Shown here piece by piece: positions 8,845-18,195 of a stretch of DNA of 64,000 nt (its first letter is position 1; each line of letters starts with the position of its first letter). The stretch spans positions 806,001 to 870,000 of the forward strand of contig OZ244154.1 of assembly GCA_965216335.1 (NCBI GenBank), written 5' to 3'. Made by a program: the position numbers and the translations under genes. The notes beneath the pieces are model-generated. The model was not told the origin of the DNA. It ran no database searches and saw only the letters and a program-made list of their open reading frames with translations. Source of the stretch: JAHEJE01 sp965216335 (lineage in GTDB: Bacteria; Pseudomonadota; Alphaproteobacteria; Rhizobiales; Aestuariivirgaceae).

Positions 8845-9507
8845 ATGAAGACCGCCATCATCCTGTTTCCCGGCATCAACCGCGAGCGCGACATGACCAT
8901 GGCGCTTGAAGCGGCAACGGGCAAGACACCGGCCATCGTCTGGCACACTGAAACGGACATTCCCGTTGCCGACCTGATCGTCGTGCCAGGTGGTTTTTCC
9001 TACGGCGACTACCTGCGATCCGGCGCCATCGCCGCGCGCTCGCCGGTGATGGATGCCCTGCGCAGGCGCGCGGCAGCCGGCACCAACGTGCTCGGCGTTT
9101 GCAACGGCTTCCAGATCCTTGTCGAGGCCGGCCTTTTGCCCGGCGCCTTGATGCGTAACGCCCGACTTAAGTTCGTCTGCAAACATGTGCGCCTAAGCGT
9201 TGAGAATGATTCAACCTTCTTCACACGGCAGGTGACAAAGGGCGATGTCGTTACCTGCCCGGTCGCACACCACGACGGCAACTACTTCGCCGATGCCGAA
9301 ACGCTTGCCCGGCTCGAAGGCAACGGACAGGTGGTGTTCCGCTATGCCGAAGGCACAAACCCGAACGGCTCGCTGAACAACATCGCCGGCATCGTCAACC
9401 AGGCCGGCAATGTCATCGGCATGATGCCTCATCCGGAAAACATGATCGAGCCGTTGCACGGAAACGTCGACTGCAAGCCGCTGTTCGACGGTCTGGCCGC
9501 CGCTTGA
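8845..9507 (+). CDS. purQ: FGAM synthetase glutaminase subunit PurQ
   Basis: A 220-residue class I glutamine amidotransferase. The nucleophile Cys is in LGVCNGFQIL near residue 87 and the His/Glu pair is in MMPHPENM near residue 194; VVPGGFSYGDYLRSGAIA near residue 47 is the PurQ oxyanion region. It releases ammonia from glutamine for PurL, which lies 4.4 kb downstream on the same strand. Length is normal. A strong hairpin follows the stop, so the purC-purS-purQ unit probably ends here. Confidence 0.95.
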   Translation: MKTAIILFPGINRERDMTMALEAATGKTPAIVWHTETDIPVADLIVVPGGFSYGDYLRSGAIAARSPVMDALRRRAAAGTNVLGVCNGFQILVEAGLLPGALMRNARLKFVCKHVRLSVENDSTFFTRQVTKGDVVTCPVAHHDGNYFADAETLARLEGNGQVVFRYAEGTNPNGSLNNIAGIVNQAGNVIGMMPHPENMIEPLHGNVDCKPLFDGLAAA

Positions 9508-9519
9508 GCGTGCACGAAA

Positions 9520-9552
9520 ATGCCGGGTGCGTGAGGGAACGCAACCCGGCAT
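9520..9552 (+). terminator. Strong hairpin after purQ
   Basis: Arms ATGCCGGG and CCCGGCAT enclose an inner GCGT/ACGC pairing, giving a long GC-rich stem 12 bases after the purQ stop. No run of T follows, so it may work as a transcript stabiliser or a Rho-assisted end rather than a classic intrinsic terminator. Confidence 0.5.
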
Positions 9553-9576
9553 GGGGAACCGTCAGGGGGCTTGCGG

Positions 9577-9831
9577 TTAAAGGCAGATGCGGTTCCAGGG
9601 TCTGCCTCTATTATTTGCCTCTTGAAGCGCTTGCTCGCGGCTGATGCCGATGTCGCTCAGTTGTTCCTTGCTGAGATAGCGCAGAGCGACCTGCGAGCGG
9701 CGCATGGACTGCCACTGACAGTAGCGCCGCCACAGCACCTTCCATACGGGAACGGAGGAAACAGGTGCATAGAGCTTATGCGATGGCCCCAATCGCCGTT
9801 CGGCACTAGAAATTGTATCGATTGCACCCAT
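9577..9831 (-). CDS. DUF1127 (YjiS-like) small protein
   Basis: An 84-residue basic protein whose C-terminal half, RRSQVALRYLSKEQLSDIGISREQALQEA, is the DUF1127 pattern (L.L.dl.DiGisr.ei..e). In alphaproteobacteria short DUF1127 proteins have been linked to RNA turnover and phosphate/stress responses, but no enzyme activity is known. The ATG is preceded by GGAGGC at good spacing. It is divergent from the MocR gene with about 90 bases between, so the MocR protein may control both. Confidence 0.75.
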   Translation of the reverse strand: MGAIDTISSAERRLGPSHKLYAPVSSVPVWKVLWRRYCQWQSMRRSQVALRYLSKEQLSDIGISREQALQEANNRGRPWNRICL

Positions 9832-9914
9832 TACAACGCCTCCTTTCCGAATTTAACGTATCAATTCGCGGGTTCAATAGGTGCATTGCATTGACAGAAA
9901 GATCAATGTAATAA

Positions 9915-9929
9915 TTGTCACCATGACAA
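9915..9929. promoter_or_regulatory. Inverted repeat over the MocR start, candidate operator
   Basis: TTGTCA-CCA-TGACAA is a perfect 6-base inverted repeat that contains the ATG at 9923. A TTGCAT, 17-base gap, TAATAA pair (9886-9914) just upstream could be the promoter. Position suggests autoregulation by the MocR protein, but this is inference. Confidence 0.35.
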
Positions 9930-11365
9930 ATTGGATGCCCGAACTGGTGCGAACAGGCGCACCGATCTATGTGGAAATTGCCGACGCGATTGCCCGTGAT
10001 ATAGACAGCGGACGGCTGGCGCCGGGGGAAAAACTTCCGCCACAGCGCAACCTGGCCTTCGATATCAGGGTGACCGTCGGGACCATTTCCCGCGCCTATG
10101 CGCTGGCCCGGGAACGGGGATTGGTGACCGGCGAGGTCGGCCGCGGCACCTATGTCCACAATACCGCTCATCCGCTTGTCGTGTCTGCCGAACCGCTGAA
10201 GAACGCCGCCGCCGAAGCTCTTGCCGGTCCAGTCAGCTACGAGCCGGTGGGCGTTCACCCTGATCCGGGCAAGCTACGGCTCGATTCCACCAGCGCCACC
10301 GAGGTCGGGCAGAGCGCCATCATCTCCCACAACATGACGAAGATACTGGCCGAGTACCCGACCAAGACCACCGACTACATCCGCGCCCTGAAACCGGAAT
10401 GGCAACAGGCCGGCCAGGAATGGCTGACCCACGGCAACTGGCGCCCGGAACTGTCGAGCATCGTCCCTACCCTGGGCGTCCACGCCGGCATGATGGCGGT
10501 CATCGCAGCGATGACCGTGCCTGGCGACAAGATTGCATTCGAGGCCCTGACCTATGCCTCGCTGGCCCGGGCGGTAAATCTGATCGGCCGCCGCGCCATC
10601 GCCGTGCCGATGAAGGACAACATGGTCGATGTCGAGGCCTTCGACACGATATGCGCCAACCAGCACCCCAAAGTGCTGGTGACCATACCGACGCTGCAGA
10701 ACCCGACCACATCGATCATGCCATCACAGGTCCGTCGCCATCTGGCCCAGGTCGCGCAGCGCCACAACATCTGGCTGATCGAAGACAACATTTACGGCGC
10801 CAAACTGGCCAATACGCCCGAACCCATTGCCGCCTATGCCCCGGAGCGCACCTTTCATCTCTCCGGCCTGTCAAAGAGCGTTGCGGCGGGATTGCGTGCC
10901 GGATGGGTCTCCTGTCCGCTGGGCTATGCCTCGCGCATTCCGACCGCCCACAAGCTGCTGACCGGCGGCATGCCGTTCCTGCTGGCCGAAAAGGGCGCCC
11001 GCATCGTGCTGCTTGGCAAGGCTGAAGAGATTGCCGCCAAGGTGCGCCAGGAAACCAGATTGCGCGTCGCGGTCGCCGGAACCGTATTTTTCGGCCTCGA
11101 TTTCGAGATCCATCCACAATGCCCGTTCATGTGGCTCAAGCTGCCGCAGCCATGGCGCACCGGTACTTTCGTCTCGGCGGCCCGGGATGCGGGTATGCTG
11201 ATTGACGGTGACGACGAGTTTCAGTTTTCCCAAGATGAGTTCAGCCAGCACCGCGTACGCATCGCATTCTCGACGATCCCGGATCACCACGTTCTCAGCC
11301 AGGCATTGACGAAGCTGCGCATCCTGCTCGACGCCGGCCCGTCAGGCCACGACAGCTACGCCTGA
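9923..11365 (+). CDS. MocR-type regulator: GntR HTH fused to aminotransferase domain
   Basis: A 480-residue fusion. The first ~75 residues form a GntR winged helix (PIYVEIADAIARDIDSGRL, LPPQRNLA, VTVGTISRAYALARERGLV, GRGTYV). The rest is a fold-type I aminotransferase domain with NPTTSI, LIEDNIYGA and the PLP-lysine region HLSGLSKSVAAGLRAGW. MocR proteins bind PLP or an aldimine and switch genes for PLP, GABA, taurine or amino acid use; the target here is unknown. The ATG at 9923 overlaps an inverted repeat that may be its operator. The nearest divergent gene encodes a DUF1127 protein. Confidence 0.85.
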   Translation: MTNWMPELVRTGAPIYVEIADAIARDIDSGRLAPGEKLPPQRNLAFDIRVTVGTISRAYALARERGLVTGEVGRGTYVHNTAHPLVVSAEPLKNAAAEALAGPVSYEPVGVHPDPGKLRLDSTSATEVGQSAIISHNMTKILAEYPTKTTDYIRALKPEWQQAGQEWLTHGNWRPELSSIVPTLGVHAGMMAVIAAMTVPGDKIAFEALTYASLARAVNLIGRRAIAVPMKDNMVDVEAFDTICANQHPKVLVTIPTLQNPTTSIMPSQVRRHLAQVAQRHNIWLIEDNIYGAKLANTPEPIAAYAPERTFHLSGLSKSVAAGLRAGWVSCPLGYASRIPTAHKLLTGGMPFLLAEKGARIVLLGKAEEIAAKVRQETRLRVAVAGTVFFGLDFEIHPQCPFMWLKLPQPWRTGTFVSAARDAGMLIDGDDEFQFSQDEFSQHRVRIAFSTIPDHHVLSQALTKLRILLDAGPSGHDSYA

Positions 11366-11449
11366 TGCCGGCGGTATTGGCGTCTTAGAGCGCCTCAAAC
11401 ACGGCACTGGTTTTCCCTGCTGCACCAGGCAGACTTTTTGCCCTTGGCG

Positions 11450-13780
11450 CTACGGTTTATCCGCGCTTTGCGGTTGCGGTTGCTGTTCGGCGTCAGAGGC
11501 AATGGCGACGGCCGCAGCAGCACCTGCGGCCGCACCGGTCATTTCCGCCACCTCCTCGGCCTGCGCGACCCGCACCGTGACCTCGCGGTGGGCAAACTTG
11601 ATGCCCTTTTCCTCAAACAACTCGCGAATCTTCGTCAGTACCTTGGTGCGTACCGAGAACTGATCGCCGGGTTTGGTCATGAACTTCAGCCGGATGATGA
11701 TGGCGGAATCACCCATCTCCAGCGCACCTTGCGATTTCAAGGGCTGCAGGAACTTGTGACCGATGTCCTCATCTTCCAGCAACTCAATGCCGAGACGTTT
11801 GACCAGCTTGCGCAACATCTCCAGGTCGGTGTCGTAGGTCACCCGGATCGGCAGCTTCATCATTACCCAGTCGCGCGAGTAGTTGGTGATCTGCTTGATC
11901 TCGCCGAACGGCACTGTGTTGAGCGCACCGCGGTGGTGGCGCAGTTGGAAGGAACGGATGGAGATTTTTTCCACCGTGCCCTTGGCATTGCCGATGTCGA
12001 TGTACTCGCCCTTGCGGAAGGCGTCATCGATCAGGAAAAAAGCGCCGGAGAACACATCGCGGATCAGGGTTTGCGCGCCGAAACCGATCGCCAGACCAAC
12101 CACCCCGGCACCGGCGAACAGCGGGCCGATGTCAACACCCAGTTCCGACAGCACCATCATGCCGCCGATGACGACAATGGTGATCAGCAGGAAGTTGCGG
12201 AACATCGGCAGCAAAGTGAGAAAGCGCGACGCCCCACCGCCCATCATGTCCTCATCCGGCATAGAGGAATCGAAATCGCCCTCCAGCGCCCGCTTCTCCG
12301 CCACCCACACATTGACCGCCCGATAGGCGATGTAGGCGATGAAGCCGATGATGATGATATCGATGAAGCGCACAAAGATGTTCTCATCGGCATGGAAATC
12401 GACACCCCAGATCGCCGCCGTCATGACCGCTCCGGTGATCAGGGCAATGATGACCGCGGCATGCTCGGCCAGCGGCTTGAAAACCGACAGCGGCACGCTC
12501 TTGTCGGGTTCGTCCTCGGCAATCACCTGCGGCATTGCGAACTCGTTGTCATCGTCGTCTTCGGCGATCACCAGCCGCTCTCTCGCCGCCTCCGGTTCAG
12601 CCACGGCCTCGATGACCTCAGCTTCGGCAGGTGCAGGTTCGGGCCTTTCTTCCTCGATCAGCCAGGTCTCGCCGAGGAATTTGTCGATGACGATCAGCGC
12701 TATGCAGTAGCCAACCACACAGACGAAACCCGCAAGGATCGGATCGCCGACAACATTCGGCCCCTGCGGCAGGTCGAGCAGGATGCGGATGCTCGCCACG
12801 ACCCAGGCAATGCCCATGTACAGCACCACCAGCACATGCCAGCTGCGCGCAAGGGTCGAAACCCACCATGACCCGCCGTCTTCGCTGCCTTCACCACGAA
12901 TGGCCTGTGCGACGGACTGGCGGAAACGAATTGCCCACCCCGACAGCATCAGCGCGATGGCACCCGTCGCTACGATCAGCGCCAGCTTGTGCGCATTGTC
13001 GTCGAGCCCCAGCCTGAACATCCACACACAAAGGCCAAGCATCGCAATCCCGATGCCGACCGCAACCTGCAGCACGATGTAAGCCTGCCGCGCAACCTGG
13101 TCCGGCATGGCGAACGGCCGGTAGGCCGGCCGGTGCGACGGCCGCAGAAAACCCCAACTCACCCCGCGCACGAAGCGATAGCCGATATAGCAGGCGACAA
13201 TGATCAGCCCGGTCGTCCGCACCGCTTCGTCATCGCCGGCATAGGCAATGACGATCAGCGCCGCTACAATCCCGGCGATGGCGGCAATGACCCAGAACAC
13301 GACGAGCGTGAACAGCACCAGGCTGAGCTTGTAGGATCGGGTATGCGGCACCTCGCGCGCCCGCGGAGTGAACATGTTGCCGGCCCAGATCGCCACCGGC
13401 TTGGCAACCAGCCGGCCGGCAATGATGGCAGCAACGGACACCAATACCGTCCACAGCAGCCAGCCGGTGCCTTGCGGGCTTTGCCGAGCGATAACCTCCT
13501 GGGCCTTGTGGAAGAACTCGCCGGCCCCTTTCACCACCAGGCCGAGGCGGAACCGCGTCCGCATCAGTATGTCGGTGAGGCTCGGGTCTTTGACAGCCGC
13601 CTGCTCGCCGTCCGCTGTGCCGCCAGGCGCGATCACCATAATGGTCGCACCCTCCTTTTTGGCCTGCTCGATGAGCGGTTTCATGCTCTCGCTCAGCGCT
13701 GACGAACCTGCCTCCTGTGCGCCAGCCGGCAGCGTCAGGAGACACACCAGGGCCAACGCCCACACGATCCACCGCTTCAT
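11450..13780 (-). CDS. Large MscS-family mechanosensitive channel protein
   Basis: A 776-residue inner-membrane protein with a signal peptide (MKRWIVWALALVCLLTLPAGAQ), a periplasmic segment, many hydrophobic helices between about residues 100 and 540, and a C-terminal MscS domain. The pore-lining helix and beta domain are visible in VVGLAIGFGAQTLIRDVFSG, the following GEYIDIG and GTVEKISIRSFQLR, and TVPFGEI. An acidic insert (EPAPAEAEVIEAVAEPEAA) precedes the last membrane part. This is the layout of large MscK/YbdG-like channels that open on hypo-osmotic stress. The ATG at 13780 has GGAGA upstream. Confidence 0.85.
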   Translation of the reverse strand: MKRWIVWALALVCLLTLPAGAQEAGSSALSESMKPLIEQAKKEGATIMVIAPGGTADGEQAAVKDPSLTDILMRTRFRLGLVVKGAGEFFHKAQEVIARQSPQGTGWLLWTVLVSVAAIIAGRLVAKPVAIWAGNMFTPRAREVPHTRSYKLSLVLFTLVVFWVIAAIAGIVAALIVIAYAGDDEAVRTTGLIIVACYIGYRFVRGVSWGFLRPSHRPAYRPFAMPDQVARQAYIVLQVAVGIGIAMLGLCVWMFRLGLDDNAHKLALIVATGAIALMLSGWAIRFRQSVAQAIRGEGSEDGGSWWVSTLARSWHVLVVLYMGIAWVVASIRILLDLPQGPNVVGDPILAGFVCVVGYCIALIVIDKFLGETWLIEEERPEPAPAEAEVIEAVAEPEAARERLVIAEDDDDNEFAMPQVIAEDEPDKSVPLSVFKPLAEHAAVIIALITGAVMTAAIWGVDFHADENIFVRFIDIIIIGFIAYIAYRAVNVWVAEKRALEGDFDSSMPDEDMMGGGASRFLTLLPMFRNFLLITIVVIGGMMVLSELGVDIGPLFAGAGVVGLAIGFGAQTLIRDVFSGAFFLIDDAFRKGEYIDIGNAKGTVEKISIRSFQLRHHRGALNTVPFGEIKQITNYSRDWVMMKLPIRVTYDTDLEMLRKLVKRLGIELLEDEDIGHKFLQPLKSQGALEMGDSAIIIRLKFMTKPGDQFSVRTKVLTKIRELFEEKGIKFAHREVTVRVAQAEEVAEMTGAAAGAAAAVAIASDAEQQPQPQSADKP

Positions 13781-13952
13781 TGAAGTCTCCACATAAGCAG
13801 CCGCACTTCCCGGGCTGACTCTGCCGCAATCGGGGATCGCAGGCAAGTTTGCCGGGCCGCTGTCCAAAACTCTAAATTCCCTATGTCATCGCAGCGGTGA
13901 GTGCGCTATGGAAGGCGCAGATTCTGCATAAAGACTCACCAAGCTGATCGAT

Positions 13953-16154
13953 ATGAGCACCAAAGCCGCCGTCGAGATCACCCCCGAACTGGTTGCCGAA
14001 CATGGGCTCAAGCCCGATGAGTACGACCGCTTCATCGAACTGATCGGCCGCACCCCGACGATCACCGAACTGGGCATCGTCTCGGCCATGTGGAACGAGC
14101 ATTGCTCGTACAAGTCATCGAAGAAGTGGCTGAAGACCCTGCCGACCACCGGCAACAGGGTAATCCAGGGGCCCGGCGAGAATGCCGGCGTGGTCGACAT
14201 CGGCGACGGCCAGGTGGCGGTGTTCAAGATGGAAAGCCACAACCACCCGTCCTACATCGAACCCTATCAGGGGGCGGCGACCGGCGTCGGCGGCATCCTG
14301 CGCGACGTCTTCACCATGGGCGCCCGTCCCATCGCAGCACTCAACGCCCTGCGCTTCGGTTCACCCGATCACCCCAAGACCAGGCATCTCGTGTCCGGCG
14401 TGGTGGCCGGTATCGGCGGCTACGGCAACTCGTTCGGCGTGCCGACGGTTGGCGGTGAGGTGAATTTCCACGCGCGCTACAACGGCAACATCCTGGTCAA
14501 CGCCATGGCTGTGGGCCTCGCCGATGCCGACGGGATTTTCCTATCCAAGGCCGAAGGCGTCGGCCTGCCGGTGGTCTATCTCGGCGCCAAGACCGGTCGC
14601 GACGGCATCCACGGCGCCACCATGGCGTCGGCCGAATTTGCCGACGACGCCGACGAGAAACGCCCGACCGTGCAGGTCGGCGACCCGTTCACCGAAAAAT
14701 GCCTGCTCGAAGCCTGTCTGGAACTGATGGCCTCGGGTGCGGTGATCGCCATTCAGGACATGGGCGCGGCGGGTCTGACATGTTCCGCCGTCGAGATGGG
14801 CGCCAAGGGCGACCTCGGCATCGAGCTGAACCTGGACAACGTGCCATGCCGCGAAGACGGCATGTCGGCCTATGAGATGATGCTGTCAGAAAGCCAGGAG
14901 CGCATGCTCATGGTGCTGCGGCCCGAGAAAGAGGCCGAAGCCGAAGCGATCTTCAAGAAGTGGGGCCTCGACTTCGCCATCGTCGGCAAGACCACCGACG
15001 ACCTGCGCTTCCGCATCTTCCATGGCGGCGAGCAGGTCGCCGACCTGCCGATCAAGGAACTGGGCGACGAGGCGCCGGAGTATGACCGGCCCTGGATCGA
15101 ACCCACCTCACCTGCCCCGCTGACGGTGAATGATGTGCCCGCCCCGAACGATCTCAAGGACGCCATCCTCAAGGTCGTCGGCGCGCCGGACATGTGCTCC
15201 AAACGCTGGGTATGGGAACAGTACGACCACCTGATCCAGTCCAATACCGCAACCGGTCCCGGCGGCGATGCCGCGGTAATCCGCATTGCCGGCACCAACA
15301 AGGCGATTGCCGCGTGCGCCGACGTCACCCCGCGCTATGTCGAGGCCGACCCATACGAGGGCGGCAAGCAGGCGGTGGCTGAATGCTGGCGCAACCTCAC
15401 AGCCGTCGGCGCAAGCCCGATCGCTATCACCGACAACCTCAACTTCGGCAACCCGGAACGCCCGGAAATCATGGGCACGCTGGTCAAGGCCGTCGAGGGC
15501 ATCGGCGAGGCCTGCCGGGCACTCGACTTCCCCGTCGTTTCCGGCAACGTGTCGCTGTACAACGAAACCAACGGCAAGGCCATTCTGCCGACCCCGACCA
15601 TCGGCGGCGTCGGTCTGCTGGAAGATGTCACCAAACGCGCCGGTATCGGGTTCTTCGAGGAAGGCGATGCGATCATCGTCATCGGCGGCCACGGCGACCA
15701 CCTCGGCCAGTCAATGTACCTGCGCGAGGTGCTCGGCCGCGAGGATGGCGCGCCGCCACCGGTTGACCTGGAGCGCGAGCGCAAGCACGGCAACTTCGTA
15801 CGCAAGCTGATCAAGCGCGGCCGGGTGACGGCCGTGCACGACATTTCGGACGGCGGCCTGATCGCGGCGCTGTGCGACATGGCTCTGGCATCAATACATG
15901 GCGCCATCATCGACCTGCCCGAGGACAACCGCCACGCCCTGCTGTTCGGCGAGGACCAGGCCCGCTACGTGATCACCGCATCCGCCATGGACGCCCACGG
16001 CATCATCGGCAAGGCCGAAGACCTGGGCATCGCCGCGCCGCGCATCGGCACCGTCACCGGCGACCGCTTGAACATCCTCGGCGAAACCGCCATATCGCTG
16101 AAAGAGCTGCACGGCGCCCACGACAGCTGGCTGCCGCACTATATGGACGGCTGA
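13953..16154 (+). CDS. purL: FGAM synthetase large subunit (small-type PurL)
   Basis: A 733-residue PurL of the small type that works with PurS and PurQ, both present at 8.6-9.5 kb. It turns FGAR, ATP and ammonia into FGAM. Family marks: SAMWNEHCSYKSSK near residue 46, the ATP loop VFKMESHNHPS near residue 90, AATGVGGILRD, and IQDMGAAGLTCS near residue 267; the second ATP-grasp-like half has ITDNLNFGNPE and HDISDGGL. Length is normal. The ribosome site is weak. bolA follows 53 bases later, then grxD, the usual alphaproteobacterial order. Confidence 0.95.
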   Translation: MSTKAAVEITPELVAEHGLKPDEYDRFIELIGRTPTITELGIVSAMWNEHCSYKSSKKWLKTLPTTGNRVIQGPGENAGVVDIGDGQVAVFKMESHNHPSYIEPYQGAATGVGGILRDVFTMGARPIAALNALRFGSPDHPKTRHLVSGVVAGIGGYGNSFGVPTVGGEVNFHARYNGNILVNAMAVGLADADGIFLSKAEGVGLPVVYLGAKTGRDGIHGATMASAEFADDADEKRPTVQVGDPFTEKCLLEACLELMASGAVIAIQDMGAAGLTCSAVEMGAKGDLGIELNLDNVPCREDGMSAYEMMLSESQERMLMVLRPEKEAEAEAIFKKWGLDFAIVGKTTDDLRFRIFHGGEQVADLPIKELGDEAPEYDRPWIEPTSPAPLTVNDVPAPNDLKDAILKVVGAPDMCSKRWVWEQYDHLIQSNTATGPGGDAAVIRIAGTNKAIAACADVTPRYVEADPYEGGKQAVAECWRNLTAVGASPIAITDNLNFGNPERPEIMGTLVKAVEGIGEACRALDFPVVSGNVSLYNETNGKAILPTPTIGGVGLLEDVTKRAGIGFFEEGDAIIVIGGHGDHLGQSMYLREVLGREDGAPPPVDLERERKHGNFVRKLIKRGRVTAVHDISDGGLIAALCDMALASIHGAIIDLPEDNRHALLFGEDQARYVITASAMDAHGIIGKAEDLGIAAPRIGTVTGDRLNILGETAISLKELHGAHDSWLPHYMDG

Positions 16155-16207
16155 CCCTGCGGCATGGCACAATGGGCCGCAAGTGCAATTGAACGGAGGC
16201 CACCCCC

Positions 16208-16438
16208 ATGGCGATGGATGCCCACACCATCGAGGAACTTATCAAGCAGGCTTTTCCCGATGCGACGATCGAAATCCGCGATCTGGCCGGCGATGGCGAT
16301 CACTATGCCGCCTCTGTGGTTTCCGCCGCATTCGAGGGCAAATCGCGTGTGCAGCAGCACCAGATGGTCTATAAGGCACTGAAAGGCGCCATGGACGGCG
16401 ACCTGCACGCCCTGGCTCTGCAGACCGCCACACCGTAA
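16208..16438 (+). CDS. BolA-family protein
   Basis: A 76-residue protein with the BolA fold: IEELIKQAFPDATIEIRDLAGDGDHYAASVVSAAFEGKSRVQQHQMVYKAL. The invariant His lies in RVQQHQMVY near residue 51. BolA proteins bind an iron-sulfur cluster together with CGFS monothiol glutaredoxins and take part in iron sensing and cluster delivery. The next gene encodes exactly such a glutaredoxin, 32 bases on. The start has a clear GGAGG site. Confidence 0.9.
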   Translation: MAMDAHTIEELIKQAFPDATIEIRDLAGDGDHYAASVVSAAFEGKSRVQQHQMVYKALKGAMDGDLHALALQTATP

Positions 16439-16470
16439 GCGAATTCCCCAGGAACGAAGGACAACAACCG

Positions 16471-16803
16471 ATGAGTGAAGTAAGCGAGTGGATCGACAAC
16501 GTCGTCAAGACCAATGACATCGTGCTGTTCATGAAGGGCACCCCCGAACAGCCGCAGTGCGGCTTTTCCGGCCGGGTGACCCAGATGCTGGACTACCTGC
16601 AGGTGCCATATTCCGGGGTCAACGTGCTGGAGTCGGACGTCCTGCGCCAGGGCATCAAGGACTATTCCGACTGGCCGACGGTGCCGCAACTCTACATCAA
16701 GGGCGAATTCATCGGCGGCTGCGACATCGTCACCGAGATGTTCCAGTCCGGCGAATTGCAGACGGCGTTGAGCGACAAGGGCCTGGTTGCCGTTGAGGCC
16801 TGA
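16471..16803 (+). CDS. grxD: Monothiol glutaredoxin, CGFS type
   Basis: A 110-residue Grx4-like protein. The active site CGFS is at residues 30-33, followed by the glutathione-binding WPTVPQLYIKGEFIGGCDI near residues 69-87. CGFS glutaredoxins carry [2Fe-2S] clusters with glutathione and pair with BolA, encoded just upstream. An AAGGA site precedes the ATG. A good intrinsic terminator 24 bases past the stop ends the purL-bolA-grxD unit. Confidence 0.95.
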   Translation: MSEVSEWIDNVVKTNDIVLFMKGTPEQPQCGFSGRVTQMLDYLQVPYSGVNVLESDVLRQGIKDYSDWPTVPQLYIKGEFIGGCDIVTEMFQSGELQTALSDKGLVAVEA

Positions 16804-16827
16804 TCTCCTGGAATCAGATTTTCAAGG

Positions 16828-16861
16828 AAGCCCGGCAAGCGGTTCACTTGCCGGGCTTTTT
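16828..16861 (+). terminator. Intrinsic terminator after grxD
   Basis: Perfect 12-base arms AAGCCCGGCAAG and CTTGCCGGGCTT with a 7-base loop, followed by TTT. This is the clearest intrinsic terminator in the purine part of the window. Confidence 0.9.
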
Positions 16862-16965
16862 CACGACTAGAGGCTGCCATGCACCCGACGCATGATGGCG
16901 GCATTGCGTCTTGAGGCTGCGACGGTTTACCCTCAGCGACCTATTCTTTGACCGCAAGGCCATCT

Positions 16966-18195
16966 ATGACCAGCACGATCCAACGCCCTGCCCCGCCACT
17001 TGCGATGATCATCGGCCTTGGCTGCCTGATCTGCATGATCGCGTTCGGCGTGCGCTCGACCCCCGGTTTGTTCGCGGTTCCGATGACAACCGAATACGGC
17101 TGGAGCCGCGAGGCGTTCGGCTTTGCCTTTGCCGTGCAGAACCTGATCTGGGGCATCGCTCAACCGTTTGCCGGTGCCTTTGCCGACCGGCTCGGCTCGG
17201 TGCGGGTGGTGGTGACCGGCGCGGTCATTTATGCCGCCGGTGTGCTGCTGATGGCCTTCGGCGGCAATCTGGCAACCCTCAACCTCGGCGGCGGCGTGCT
17301 TATGGGGCTCGGCATCGCCACGACCTCGTTTTCCGTGATCATGCCGGCCTTCGGGCGGCTGGTGCCGGAGAACAAGCGCTCCTGGGCCTTCGGCATGGCG
17401 ACAGCGGCCAGTTCAGCCGGGCAACTGGTGTTTGCACCGCTTGGCCAGCAGTTCATCAGCATGTTCGGCTGGCAAATGGCGCTGGTGGCGCTGACGGTGT
17501 TTCTGGCGCTGATCATCCCCATGGTCCTGCCGTTTGCCCGCGCCGGCACTGGCGAAGCGCCGAAGGTTGAGACCGACCCCGCCCTGCCGCTGACCACCGT
17601 CATCGCCAGGGCCTTCGGCCATCCGAGCTATCTTCTGTTGCTTGCCGGCTTCTTCGTCTGCGGTTTCCACGTCGCCTTCATCACCGTGCATCTGCCGCCC
17701 TACCTGACCGATCTCGGTCTTTCTAAGACCGTTGCCAGCTGGTCTATCGGCCTCATCGGACTGTTCAACATCATCGGCGCCTACTCATCGGGCCTCTATG
17801 GCGGCAAGTACTCCAAGCGTTATGGCTTGAGCTTCATCTACCTGGCGCGCGGGCTGGTCATTCTCGTTTTTGTGTCGCTGCCCGTCACCGCCGTGACGGC
17901 GCTGACGTTCTCCGCCCTGATGGGCCTGTTGTGGCTGTCCACCGTGCCGCTCACCATGGGGCTGGTGACGGTGATGTTCGGCACCCGAAACATGGCCATG
18001 CTATACGGTTTCGTGTTCCTCAACCACCAGATCGGATCATTCCTCGGCGTTTGGCTGGGCGGCCGCTTCTACGACCAATACGGCAATTACGACATGATCT
18101 GGTACACCGGCATCATCCTCAGCATCATCGCCGCTTTATTGCACTGGCCGATCAAGGAGGCCCCGGCGCAGCCCGCCGCCGCTCCGGCGCGGTAG
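16966..18195 (+). CDS. MFS transporter
   Basis: A 409-residue protein with twelve predicted membrane helices, including the inter-helix FADRLGSVRV (motif A-like) near residue 76 and a proline/alanine-rich C-terminal tail (APAQPAAAPAR). The GVRSTPGLFAVPMTTEYGWSREAFGFAFAVQNL start is typical of the oxalate/formate and monocarboxylate-like MFS group. It should move a small organic anion or drug across the inner membrane; the substrate is unknown. An upstream in-frame TTG at 16948 is less likely than the ATG at 16966. It is convergent with the DUF4340 gene, whose stop directly follows. Confidence 0.8.
   Translation: MTSTIQRPAPPLAMIIGLGCLICMIAFGVRSTPGLFAVPMTTEYGWSREAFGFAFAVQNLIWGIAQPFAGAFADRLGSVRVVVTGAVIYAAGVLLMAFGGNLATLNLGGGVLMGLGIATTSFSVIMPAFGRLVPENKRSWAFGMATAASSAGQLVFAPLGQQFISMFGWQMALVALTVFLALIIPMVLPFARAGTGEAPKVETDPALPLTTVIARAFGHPSYLLLLAGFFVCGFHVAFITVHLPPYLTDLGLSKTVASWSIGLIGLFNIIGAYSSGLYGGKYSKRYGLSFIYLARGLVILVFVSLPVTAVTALTFSALMGLLWLSTVPLTMGLVTVMFGTRNMAMLYGFVFLNHQIGSFLGVWLGGRFYDQYGNYDMIWYTGIILSIIAALLHWPIKEAPAQPAAAPAR

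Noticed and set aside
11438..12871. A 477-residue plus-strand frame opposite the MscS gene
   Set aside because: Antisense shadow, His/Asp/Arg-rich, no domain.
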